From positions 1-47,917 of the forward strand of contig RAYF01000048.1 in NCBI GenBank assembly GCA_003611745.1: a DNA stretch of 47,917 bases. The letters are read 5' to 3'. The DNA comes from a bacterium D16-36. Its GTDB lineage: Bacteria > Bacillota > Clostridia > Lachnospirales > Lachnospiraceae. Both the position numbers and the translations under genes were made by a program. A model generated the notes under the pieces. The model made no database searches and had not been told where the DNA came from. It saw nothing but the letters and a program-made list of their open reading frames with translations. The first letter of the stretch is position 1, and each line of letters opens with the position of its first letter. This document shows, in pieces, positions 34,307 through 45,014 of this stretch.

Positions 34307-34861
34307 GTGAATGTAATAAAAGTAGCTTTGGCCGGTGACGCTTTGGGCGATTATATTTTTGGTCTGGATCCGCAGCTCTTGATTGAGTCGCTAATTACGA
34401 TAATTGCAATGTTTGCATTATTCCTACTGCTGTCTTATCTGCTGTTTAACCCTGCAAGGAACCTTCTGCAGAAGAGGCAGGATGGCATCAGGGAACAGAT
34501 GGAAACAGCGGCAAAGGAGAAGAAAGACGCAATCCAGTTCAAGGAAGAGTATGATGCCAAGTTAAAGAATGTGGCGAAGGAGTCAGAAGAGATTTTGGCG
34601 GAGACCCGTAAAAAAGCCCTCAAGAAAGAAAGTGACATTGTAAACGAGGCCAAAGAAGAAGCAGCCAGAGTTCTGGACAGGGCGAGCCGTGAGGTAGAGC
34701 TTGAGAAGAATAAGGTGAAGGATGAAGTGAAACAGGAGATTATATCTGTCGCAACTGTTATGGCAGGTAAAATCGTTGCAGCTTCTTTAGATGAAAAGAA
34801 ACAGTCACAGTTAATCGCAGACACATTGGAAGAGATGGGTGATGAGACATGGCTAAGTTAG
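34307..34861 (+). CDS. atpF: ATP synthase F0 subunit b
   Basis: Encodes 184 aa from a GTG at 34307, chosen because AAAGGAGG lies seven bases upstream. An N-terminal membrane helix (ITIIAMFALFLLLSYLLFNP) leads into a long charged helix (QKRQDGIREQMETAAKEKKD and onward) that forms the peripheral stalk. It overlaps atpH by 13 bases, suggesting translational coupling. Confidence 0.94.
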   Translation: MNVIKVALAGDALGDYIFGLDPQLLIESLITIIAMFALFLLLSYLLFNPARNLLQKRQDGIREQMETAAKEKKDAIQFKEEYDAKLKNVAKESEEILAETRKKALKKESDIVNEAKEEAARVLDRASREVELEKNKVKDEVKQEIISVATVMAGKIVAASLDEKKQSQLIADTLEEMGDETWLS

Positions 34862-35397
34862 TATCGCAGACATACGGCGAGGCTTTGTTTGAGGTCGCCG
34901 TAGAGGAGGGCACGATGGACTCCATGATGGAGGAAGTCCAGTCCGTGCTTGCTATTTTTCAGGCAAATGAAGAATATGTTAAGCTTCTGAATCATCCTAA
35001 AATCCCAATGGAAGAAAAAGTTTCTCTGTTGGAGGCAGCCTTCAAAGGAAAGGTATCTGATCAACTGGCAGGCCTTTTGGCTACAGTTGTAGAAAAAGGA
35101 AGGTTTTCAGAGGTAGAAGGGATTCTGGGCTTTTTCGTAGAAAAAGTCAGGGAATACAAAAAGATAGGAACTGCGTATGTGACTTCAGCAGCCCCGTTGA
35201 CAGATGGGGAGAAGGCAGAGGTGGAAAAACGTCTGCTTGCAACTACATCTTACAAGTCATTCCATATCGACTACCAGACAGATGAGAGTCTGATTGGCGG
35301 CATGGTTGTACGTATTGGCGACAGGGTTGTTGACAGCAGCATTCGTACAAAGTTAGCGAATATGGCAAAAGATTTGTCAAAGATTCAGCTTGCTTAA
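34849..35397 (+). CDS. atpH: ATP synthase F1 subunit delta
   Basis: Encodes 182 aa of the OSCP/delta family: an N-terminal helical domain (YGEALFEVAVEEGTMDSMME) and the conserved C-terminal segment DESLIGGMVVRIGDRVVDSS with SIRTKLANM. It joins the peripheral stalk to the top of F1. The start overlaps the end of atpF. Confidence 0.95.
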   Translation: MAKLVSQTYGEALFEVAVEEGTMDSMMEEVQSVLAIFQANEEYVKLLNHPKIPMEEKVSLLEAAFKGKVSDQLAGLLATVVEKGRFSEVEGILGFFVEKVREYKKIGTAYVTSAAPLTDGEKAEVEKRLLATTSYKSFHIDYQTDESLIGGMVVRIGDRVVDSSIRTKLANMAKDLSKIQLA

Positions 35398-36942
<1,545 letters not shown>

Positions 36943-36956
36943 AGAGGTGTGATGCT

Positions 36957-37838
36957 ATGGCCTCAATGAGAGATATTAAAAGGCGTAAAGAATCTGTCCA
37001 GAGCACAGGGCAGATTACGAAAGCGATGAAGCTGGTGTCTTCTGTAAAGCTGCAGAAGGCAAAGGTGGGTGCAGAGGTATCGAAACCGTATTTTGATACA
37101 ATGTACAATACCGTAGCCGGTATGATTGCAAAATCAGGTCAGATGTCACATCCATATCTGCAAAAGAGCCAGTCGGAGAAAAAGGCAGTGATCCTTATTT
37201 CCTCAAACAGAGGTCTGGCAGGTGGCTACAACGCAAACGTGGTGAAATTAGTCACGAAAGACGAGCGTTTTAGCAAAGAAAACACCATAATTTATGCAGT
37301 CGGGACGAAAGGAAGGGATTCTGTAGACCGTCTGGGATATGAAATTGCGGGAGATTATTCTGAGGCTATGAATGAACCGGTTTACAGTGATGCAACCGGT
37401 ATTGGCAAGGAAGTTCTCAGCAAGTTTGCCCAAGGCGAAATCGGGGAGATTTATTTGGCATATACGATATTTAAAAATACTATCGTTCAAATTCCTACGA
37501 TGACGAAACTTCTGCCGATTGATGCGGAAGATATTGCTTCTGAGTCGGAAGATGTGTCCGAAGACCCGGTTGACAGGATTACGCTGATGAATTATGAGCC
37601 GGAGCCAGAGGAGGCACTGGACGCCATCGTGCCAAAGTATATCAACAGCTTAATATACGGTGGGCTGGTGGAATCCCATGCCAGTGAGAACGGTGCGCGT
37701 ATGCAGGCGATGGATTCTGCGACAAACAATGCTGAAGAGATGATTAGTGATTTGTCCCTGAAATACAATAGAGCCAGACAGGCGTCTATTACGCAGGAAC
37801 TTACTGAGATTATTGCGGGTGCGTCCGCGATATCGTAA
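36957..37838 (+). CDS. atpG: ATP synthase F1 subunit gamma
   Basis: Encodes 293 aa. The two long terminal helices that form the rotor shaft are visible (MASMRDIKRRKESVQSTGQI, TKAMKLVSSVKLQKAK; and ARMQAMDSATNNAEEMISDL, SLKYNRARQASITQELTEII). GAGAGGTG precedes the ATG, 14 bases after the atpA stop. Acidic insert around residues 200-225 (EDIASESEDVSEDPVD) is longer than in many relatives. Confidence 0.96.
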   Translation: MASMRDIKRRKESVQSTGQITKAMKLVSSVKLQKAKVGAEVSKPYFDTMYNTVAGMIAKSGQMSHPYLQKSQSEKKAVILISSNRGLAGGYNANVVKLVTKDERFSKENTIIYAVGTKGRDSVDRLGYEIAGDYSEAMNEPVYSDATGIGKEVLSKFAQGEIGEIYLAYTIFKNTIVQIPTMTKLLPIDAEDIASESEDVSEDPVDRITLMNYEPEPEEALDAIVPKYINSLIYGGLVESHASENGARMQAMDSATNNAEEMISDLSLKYNRARQASITQELTEIIAGASAIS

Positions 37839-37850
37839 TTATATATGTAA

Positions 37851-39266
<1,416 letters not shown>

Positions 39267-39279
39267 AAAGGAGAGTTCG

Positions 39280-39687
39280 ATGGCTGACAAAACGTTCAAC
39301 CTGCAGATTATCTCTCCTACCCGCATCTTCTTTGATGGGGATGTAGATATGGTAGAAATGAAGACAACAGAGGGGGAGATTGGTGTGCTTGCCGGTCATA
39401 TCCCACTGACTGCCATTCTGGAACCGGGTGTCTTGAAAATAAAGCAGGAAGATGGCACGAAAGAGGCTGCCCTGCATGACGGGTTCGTGGAGATTCGCAA
39501 AGACAGGGTGACTGTGCTTGCGGAATCCTGCGAGTGGCCGGATGAGATTAATGTGGAGCGCGCCAATGAAGCAAAAGAGCGTGCAGAAAACCGCATTAAG
39601 AGTGGCCGGAAGGATGTGGACATGCTTCGTGCAGAGCTTGCATTAAAGAAAGCACTTACAAGAATTGATCTTGCAGGCAGGAAATAA
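39280..39687 (+). CDS. atpC: ATP synthase F1 subunit epsilon
   Basis: Encodes 135 aa: the N-terminal beta barrel (FNLQIISPTRIFFDGDVDMV, EGEIGVLAGHIPLTAILEPG) and a C-terminal helical pair (ERANEAKERAENRIKSGRKD). It couples rotor to c-ring and can inhibit hydrolysis. It is the last gene of the operon, directly before a strong terminator. Confidence 0.95.
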   Translation: MADKTFNLQIISPTRIFFDGDVDMVEMKTTEGEIGVLAGHIPLTAILEPGVLKIKQEDGTKEAALHDGFVEIRKDRVTVLAESCEWPDEINVERANEAKERAENRIKSGRKDVDMLRAELALKKALTRIDLAGRK

Positions 39688-39725
39688 AAAGACCTCCGGG
39701 CTTTAAAAAGTCCGGAGGTCTTTTT
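39686..39725 (+). terminator. Terminator of the ATP synthase operon
   Basis: A 14-bp stem (AAAAAGACCTCCGG / CCGGAGGTCTTTTT) with a 12-nt loop and a T-run overlaps the atpC stop codon. This is a textbook intrinsic terminator and also symmetrical enough to act on the other strand. Confidence 0.92.
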
Positions 39726-39737
39726 CCAATTTTTGAC

Positions 39738-39766
39738 TTGATTTTTTTTCTAAAAAAACATATAAT
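39738..39766 (+). promoter_or_regulatory. Near-consensus promoter after the atp operon
   Basis: TTGATT (39738-39743) and TATAAT (39761-39766) are separated by exactly 17 bases, preceded by the atpC terminator. This is the best promoter match in the window. Transcription should start near 39773. Confidence 0.65.
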
Positions 39767-39772
39767 ATAAAT

Positions 39773-39985
39773 GCCAGAAGATATTTTCTTCTCTGCATCT
39801 GCAGATATATGGTATAAGGAGCATACCATCGTTGGGCTGACAACGAAAAAACTTTGCATATACTGTAAGAAAGAGTTGCTTTCTCGGTCTGATGGAAGGT
39901 CAGAAACAGGGTGGCAAGCACCTAAATAAATCAGCTAATTTATACGCAATTTTGAGGTCTTGTACAAACAAGGCCTCTTTTGTTT
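39773..39985 (+). ncRNA. Candidate structured small RNA or leader
   Basis: About 210 bases lie between the consensus promoter and an intrinsic terminator, with no likely protein. Local hairpins include GGTAT/ATACC, CGTTG/CAACG and GGTG/CACC. It ends in GAGGTCTTG / CAAGGCCTC (one G-U pair, 6-nt loop) followed by TTTTG (about 39953-39982), which lies directly before the GGAGG of the next gene. It could be a stand-alone RNA or an attenuated leader of that gene. I compared it by eye with 6S, tmRNA and SRP RNA and saw no convincing match. Confidence 0.5.
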
Positions 39986-39997
39986 GGAGGCAGTAAA

Positions 39998-40657
39998 ATG
40001 ATAATCCAACCTAAAGTACCTGATGCGAAATTGTTAGAATACATATATGATGCTGCGAGAAAATACAAAGAAATAATGGAAAAGCCTTTTTTGTTTACAG
40101 GTAAAAACAGAAATACCGGATATTTGTGGTTTGAATGTATATTCCAAAAGAAGCAATTTATGCATTTACTGGGAATCAAAAGCAAAAATTATACAGCAGA
40201 AGAATTTTTTGATATTTGTGATAGCTATATTGCTGGCCACGGAACCGGAATAACAATAAAAGACTGCACACCTTCAAGAAACCATAACAGGACAACTATT
40301 AATGAAAAAGCCAGTGTATGTTCCGAAATATTACAGATACACAATGCGAAATATCTAAAAATAGGGATGAATGATAAAGTATCACAATATGTGGATTTTT
40401 CCTATGCATATGGAGCAGATGTAACGCTAGGATTTCAGAAAAATGGAAAAGGATTAAGTTTTCCTATTACATTAATCCCGAAAAGCATTAACACTTTCAC
40501 CACTAAAAATTACAGGATTCTATTTGTTTTTACAAAAAGCGAGAAAGCAAAAAAGTATAATAGTTTATATGCAGAGATTAAAAAAGGGCTGTTTGATGAA
40601 TTATATTGCAACTTTCCGCAAGAACTGAAAAATCTTATTGATATGAGATTCAAATAG
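39998..40657 (+). CDS. PBECR4-like nuclease-family protein
   Basis: Encodes 219 aa from the ATG at 39998, seven bases after TTGGAGG. No signal peptide or membrane helix. The pattern WFECIFQKKQFMHLLGIKSK with EEFFDICDSYI, and later VTLGFQKNGKGLSFPITLIP, resembles the PBECR4 group (phage-Barnase-EndoU-ColicinE5/D-RelE-like nucleases) found in clostridial mobile elements; I cannot confirm catalytic residues. Its AT-rich composition, together with the distinctive leader in front, marks it as an insertion behind the atp operon. No antitoxin-like partner is adjacent. Confidence 0.55.
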   Translation: MIIQPKVPDAKLLEYIYDAARKYKEIMEKPFLFTGKNRNTGYLWFECIFQKKQFMHLLGIKSKNYTAEEFFDICDSYIAGHGTGITIKDCTPSRNHNRTTINEKASVCSEILQIHNAKYLKIGMNDKVSQYVDFSYAYGADVTLGFQKNGKGLSFPITLIPKSINTFTTKNYRILFVFTKSEKAKKYNSLYAEIKKGLFDELYCNFPQELKNLIDMRFK

Positions 40658-40759
40658 AAAATTGTGGGGAAAAATTTCTCTCTCTTATTTTTTGAATCTT
40701 CATATCAATTCGTCTTAAGTTACAGCAGGGGTTACTTTTCAGGCTTATGGATTCAGAAC

Positions 40760-40804
40760 GAAGCCGGGGCACTTGCTATGCAGCAAGTGCCCCGACTTCA
40801 TTTT
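40760..40804. terminator. Strong bidirectional terminator
   Basis: A near-perfect 18-bp stem (GAAGCCGGGGCACTTGCT with AGCAAGTGCCCCGACTTC) closes a 4-nt loop and is followed by TTTT. It separates the convergent PBECR4-like and 40816-41454 genes. Confidence 0.85.
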
Positions 40805-40815
40805 GTGTGATAAGA

Positions 40816-41454
40816 TTAGGAAAGATATTTCGAATAGTCTTCGGCTGTTGTCACGCCGTTTTTCCAATCGTCCATTTTCTTCATTGTGGTATCTAATGTG
40901 TCCTTGCAAATCTGAGGAAGGTCTTCACCCCAGGCTTTTGTAGCTTTCTTAAAACCTTTCTGGATAGCCTCTTTCATTTCCTCTGCTTTGTCTGTGTCCC
41001 CTCCGCTGAGTGCGATTGCCATGCTGACAAGCCTGTCAGATGTCTGCCCAACACCCCAGTAGCCGTCTTCAGCAATATCAGCCTTTGCCTTTGCGATGTC
41101 TTCCGGGCTTGCAAGACCTGCAGCTTTGCGGAATGTTTCGGCAAGATTGGTTCCATTTGCAAGGTCAAAAGTACCTTTCTGCTTATTTAATAATTTCTCA
41201 ACAAGACCCTGCATAGATGAAATGCGGTTCTGCTGGTCAGCTTTTAACCTTTTTACTACAGCATCCCTGTTATAAATCTGGTTTGTGCTGCTTTTCTTAT
41301 CGTCTTTAGATTTCTCAAATACAGCAGCCTCGTCGGTTTTTGTTTTGCTCTTCTCATCAGCGGCAGCAGATGTCTCAGCCTTTGATGTAGTTGAAGTAGC
41401 AGTTTCAGTTGCATATGTGTTTACATTGTTGTTGACTGTCATGTTATCCATCAT
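40816..41454 (-). CDS. Conserved Lachnospiraceae hypothetical protein
   Basis: Encodes 212 aa; AAGGAGG lies seven bases before the ATG. The first ~60 residues are Thr/Ser/Ala/Lys-rich and probably disordered. The second half is folded and helical: EDGYWGVGQTSDRLVSMAIA, LSGGDTDKAEEMKEAIQKGF, ICKDTLDTTMKKMDDWKNG. I have seen the GYWG..QTSDR.....LSGGD pattern in many uncharacterised Lachnospiraceae proteins but know no function. There is no signal peptide. It is flanked by terminators and stands alone. Confidence 0.65.
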   Translation of the reverse strand: MMDNMTVNNNVNTYATETATSTTSKAETSAAADEKSKTKTDEAAVFEKSKDDKKSSTNQIYNRDAVVKRLKADQQNRISSMQGLVEKLLNKQKGTFDLANGTNLAETFRKAAGLASPEDIAKAKADIAEDGYWGVGQTSDRLVSMAIALSGGDTDKAEEMKEAIQKGFKKATKAWGEDLPQICKDTLDTTMKKMDDWKNGVTTAEDYSKYLS

Positions 41455-41606
41455 GAAAGAACCTCCTTTTTCATATTAAATATTTTCTTTCCTTATCTTC
41501 TGGTTCATCCTTGAACCTTTCCTGCGTCTTGTCACATTCTCTATTTTGTACTAAATATATCGACCGCTTTGCAGAAGCACTTAACCTGTTTGGAAAAAAT
41601 AGTTAT

Positions 41607-42488
41607 TTATTTTTCAGGAATTTTTGTCTGGCAAAGCAGGGTTTCATATTCAGGATATTTTTCCTGTGCCGTCTTACAGGCAATATTTGCAAGTATCTCA
41701 TCTTGATACAATCCATAGATGGTAGGGCCGCTTCCACTCATCAATGAGCCGATAGCCCCATTCTGCAGAAAGAAATCTTTTATCTCCGGAAGTTCTGGGT
41801 GTTCCGGAAAAGCAACCGTTTCAAGCACATTTGAGAGAGTTTTGGCAAGCCCTATGACATCCCGGCGGTTAATTGCGTCTGCTGCACCCACGGTATTAGG
41901 GTGGTAAGCCAGACGCTTCCAATGCAGGTTCTGATAGACATATGCAGTGCTAATTGAAAAATCAGGCTTGATCAAAAGAACCCAAAGCGGCGGAAGGTCA
42001 GGAAGAGGCGTTAGTTTTTCCCCGATACCTTCAGATAACATGGTTCCCTGCCTGATGCAGAAAGGGACATCTGCGCCAAGAGAGACACCCAGTTCGCACA
42101 GCTCATCTTTTGTGAGGGAAAGCCCACATAGATGATTTATGCCCAGAAGGGTGGCTGCACAGTCCGCACTGCCTCCTGCGAGCCCGGCAGCGGCAGGAAT
42201 ATTTTTTTTCAGATGAATCTGAAAGCCAAAAGGAAGCTGATATTGTTTTTGCAGCAATTTAGCAGCTTTATAGATTAAGTTTTCTTCGACGTTTATTGGT
42301 TCAGGTAATTCCTTGTCCATAGTCAGTTCTATTTTTGGAGAACCGGTGTGTGCAATGGACAATTCATCACAAAGGTCAATGGTCTGCATAATCATGCGGA
42401 GTTCATGGTAGCCGTCTGGTTTTTCGCCGATGACATCTAATGTAAGATTAATCTTTGCGGGTGCTTTGATGGTAACTTTATTTAACAT
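41607..42488 (-). CDS. ispE: 4-diphosphocytidyl-2-C-methyl-D-erythritol kinase
   Basis: Encodes 293 aa from the ATG at 42488, which follows GGGGGG; the upstream extension has no conserved residues. It starts KAPAKINLTLDVIGEKPDGY and has the GHMP motif IPAAAGLAGGSADCAATLLG and the C-terminal GSLMSGSGPTIYGLY. It phosphorylates CDP-methylerythritol in the MEP isoprenoid pathway. It appears monocistronic; the gene next to it encodes a secreted protein in the opposite direction. Confidence 0.93.
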   Translation of the reverse strand: MLNKVTIKAPAKINLTLDVIGEKPDGYHELRMIMQTIDLCDELSIAHTGSPKIELTMDKELPEPINVEENLIYKAAKLLQKQYQLPFGFQIHLKKNIPAAAGLAGGSADCAATLLGINHLCGLSLTKDELCELGVSLGADVPFCIRQGTMLSEGIGEKLTPLPDLPPLWVLLIKPDFSISTAYVYQNLHWKRLAYHPNTVGAADAINRRDVIGLAKTLSNVLETVAFPEHPELPEIKDFFLQNGAIGSLMSGSGPTIYGLYQDEILANIACKTAQEKYPEYETLLCQTKIPEK

Positions 42489-42847
42489 ATTACCCCCCAT
42501 TTCTTCACTTTTTTTCCTGATATGAATCATATTTATTCCCTGTCTTTCTTACTTGTGAATGTTTTCACAGATTGGAAAACATCAATAAACAATTTTAACT
42601 AATTATAATTCCAAACTCATTATTAGGCAAGTAACATTTGGAAAATAGGGGTAGTAATAAATATATACTAAAAATTGATTTCCGTGTTGTTACTCTGGCA
42701 CGATTTGACAAGACAGGCAATTGCAGTTATTATTAGAAAAGCATTTCGCATTAAAGATGGATGCCTGTAGAAAGAATAGGTTTGTACTTGCACTGTTTGT
42801 GCAGGCCTTTAAAAATAAGAGATAAACGGTGCAGAAAAGAGGAATAA
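42489..42847. other. Intergenic region between ispE and a secreted-protein gene
   Basis: These 359 bases between divergent genes hold no gene that I can support. A minus-strand frame at 42690-42875 overlaps the start of the secreted-protein gene and has no ribosome binding site. The promoters of both genes should lie here, but no strong box pair was picked out. Confidence 0.5.
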
Positions 42848-43693
42848 ATGAAAGCAGTAAAAAAACTATTTGCATTATTTTTATGTGCAGCGCTTATCGT
42901 TTCGTTTGCCCCACAGACGAATGCAAAAGCTGCAGTAAAGACACAGAAGGAGACGTTATTGGTTGGTGAGGTGGTAAATTACACTCCGCTTCTCGGAACT
43001 CTGAAATCTGCCTCCAGCAGTAAGAAATCTGTTGCGACAGTAAAAAAGAGTGCTGGAAAGGCAGTCGTGACGGCAAAAAAGGCAGGAACAGCTACCATTA
43101 CGATTAAGAGTACAAGAGGCACAAATAAAATAAAGCTGACGATAAAGAAAGCTGATTTTACCTGCGGTTTAAAAGTGCTTCCGGATGGATATGTGCTTTT
43201 ATCCGTAAAGAATAATACATCTGTCTATGTTGATTCTGCAACGATTGCTTATACTTTAAGGACGCCGGAAGGGGAGACAATTGCACAGAGTACACGCACT
43301 GTCAGCGATTTAATGCCGAAAAAGACAGCATATGAAAAGATTTCTTATAATGATTATTCCTTTACTGTCAGCACGGAAAACTCTTCCGCTGCCTATGCAG
43401 GCGGAAACAGGAGCCTTTCTGCAAAATATAAATCAAGGGTTTCTACCACCAAAGCCACTGTGACAGATGAAACAGACGGCAAGATTACCTTAAAGGTGCA
43501 GAATACATATAGCGGTGCGGTCCGTGGGACGATTGATGTTTTATATTATGATGAACAGGGAAATGTTATCTATTACAATTATTATTATGTATCAATGAAA
43601 GGGAACGATATTGTTTCTAATACGGTGAATGCCCCGAACAATGGATATGCATCGTATAAACTGATAGTACGTACTTACAGTAAGACATATTAG
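42848..43693 (+). CDS. Secreted protein with Ig-like (Big2-type) N-terminal domain
   Basis: Encodes 281 aa with a signal peptide (about 1-28, MKAVKKLFALFLCAALIVSF). Residues about 30-100 form a bacterial Ig-like fold (KTQKETLLVGEVVNYTPLLG, VVTAKKAGTATITIKST). The rest is a second beta-rich part with DGKITLKVQNTYSGAVRGTI and an aromatic strand, possibly a FxLYD-like or related beta sandwich. No wall-sorting motif is present. GAGG precedes the ATG at short spacing. A very strong terminator follows. Confidence 0.75.
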   Translation: MKAVKKLFALFLCAALIVSFAPQTNAKAAVKTQKETLLVGEVVNYTPLLGTLKSASSSKKSVATVKKSAGKAVVTAKKAGTATITIKSTRGTNKIKLTIKKADFTCGLKVLPDGYVLLSVKNNTSVYVDSATIAYTLRTPEGETIAQSTRTVSDLMPKKTAYEKISYNDYSFTVSTENSSAAYAGGNRSLSAKYKSRVSTTKATVTDETDGKITLKVQNTYSGAVRGTIDVLYYDEQGNVIYYNYYYVSMKGNDIVSNTVNAPNNGYASYKLIVRTYSKTY

Positions 43694-43758
43694 CGTAAAG
43701 ATAAAATTTCTCAAGGGCTGTGCAAAATACTTTGTTTTATGTTTTGATAGTTAAAATG

Positions 43759-43803
43759 AAAGCCCCCCTGCACTTGGTGGTTTTAAGTGCAGGGGGGCTT
43801 TTG
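43759..43803. terminator. Very strong terminator
   Basis: AAAGCCCCCCTGCACTT and AAGTGCAGGGGGGCTTT form a 17-bp perfect stem with a 9-nt loop and T-run. It ends the secreted-protein gene and may also act for the opposite strand. Confidence 0.92.
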
Positions 43804-43940
43804 AATATATAGAACAGTTCTCGCCGTGTGGTGGTTACCAATAAAAATGCATGGAAGCGCAGTGCAGCCTTACGCATGGTTTCAATTATGAAACTGTTTG
43901 TGCCGGCGGAGCCTGTATGTCTGAAAGTATGTTAATATAC

Positions 43941-44858
43941 TTAGGGATTTACTACAAAACACAATACATTTTTTTCTAATTGGTCTATTGTAACCATTAC
44001 AGTGTCTCCGTCTTTTGTTTTACAGAAAATATCAAAGGTGTCCCTGCTGCAATTTTCTGTTACCATAAGCCCTGTTGAAAACGCAAAAGAATCTTCGACA
44101 TCCCCTAAGTTCAGGTATTTTTTTACAAAATCACCTGCGATTGCGGCGCATTCCGGTTTCATTTTCTTTTCTAATTCGCTGAATTGGGCATCCTCATAAT
44201 TGTGATGTTCGCCGTTTTTATCATAGAAATCGGCATATGAGAATACCTGTCCGGTAACGCTGTTAATGAGGAGGGAATATTTATGCTCCGCTGTGCCCTC
44301 TACATCCACGGCATAGCATCGGATGCCATTATTATTCTTGCCTGCTGGGATTACCTCTTCGTTTGTTCCCCCGTCAGAGGTCTCTTCTGATAAAAGGTAT
44401 GTGTCATCATCCGCGGGAGTGTTTTTTTGAAGTGAAATTTCAATATTTTTTCCAATATTATTCTGGTTTGTGTATGCCTGAATAGATTTGATGGCAATTC
44501 CTACCACTTCCTCAATCGTCAGATCAGCGTCCGATTCTTTTTCGGTCTCTGACATATAATAGGTAATCTGTCGGTTGTCCCACAATATTTTAAAACTATC
44601 CCCCTTCTCCTCTTTGATTTCTGCCCCCTCTGGGAGACGGATCCCCTGCTTTGTCTTAAGAGGCTCTTTCTCGTCGTTCTTTTCCTGCAGATTTGCTGTT
44701 TCATCAACCAGTTCTGAAAAATCCCCACTCTTTTTCTCTGTTGTAACCAATTTTTCTGTCTTGGCATCAGAGATTTTCTGTGATAAGATTCCTGTGCCCC
44801 CAAGAATCATTCCACTTGCCAGAGCTAGTGTCATTAGCGTATAACGTTTTTTTCTCAT
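43941..44858 (-). CDS. Exported protein of unknown function next to a two-component system
   Basis: Encodes 305 aa from the ATG at 44858, six bases after AAGGAAGG. An N-terminal membrane segment or signal (RYTLMTLALASGMILGGTGI) is followed by a charged linker (about 40-75) and a mixed alpha/beta domain. The stretch YAVDVEGTAEHKYSLLINSV with TGQVFSYADF resembles PepSY-type domains (a propeptide-like strand pair), and a second copy-like region follows near VMVTIDQLEKNVLCFVVNP. It lies downstream of the histidine kinase gene on the same strand, so it may be a target or a sensor partner of that system. No enzyme motif is seen. Confidence 0.6.
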   Translation of the reverse strand: MRKKRYTLMTLALASGMILGGTGILSQKISDAKTEKLVTTEKKSGDFSELVDETANLQEKNDEKEPLKTKQGIRLPEGAEIKEEKGDSFKILWDNRQITYYMSETEKESDADLTIEEVVGIAIKSIQAYTNQNNIGKNIEISLQKNTPADDDTYLLSEETSDGGTNEEVIPAGKNNNGIRCYAVDVEGTAEHKYSLLINSVTGQVFSYADFYDKNGEHHNYEDAQFSELEKKMKPECAAIAGDFVKKYLNLGDVEDSFAFSTGLMVTENCSRDTFDIFCKTKDGDTVMVTIDQLEKNVLCFVVNP

Positions 44859-44883
44859 AGTCATCCTTCCTTTCTGCTTAGAA

Positions 44884-44930
44884 ACTGTAGGGAAATAACT
44901 GACGCATCTTGCATCATTTTTTTCTACAGT
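44884..44930. repeat. Dispersed repeat copy with terminal inverted ends
   Basis: ACTGTAG and CTACAGT face each other across about 45 bases upstream of the exported-protein gene. The interior CTGTAGGGAAATAACTGACG plus CATCTTG matches 20304-20330 with few differences. Confidence 0.45.
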
Positions 44931-45014
44931 TCATTATATATTTTCCTGCGACTTCTACATCATACGCGGCCACGGTAATGCTTCTTTAATAAAAAGGTAA
45001 TCAACAGATAAAAT

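Noticed and set aside
39773-39985. 6S RNA, tmRNA or SRP RNA in the interval after atpC
   Set aside because: No long closing stem between the two ends, no tag-peptide or Alu/S-domain consensus could be seen; left as an unassigned candidate RNA.
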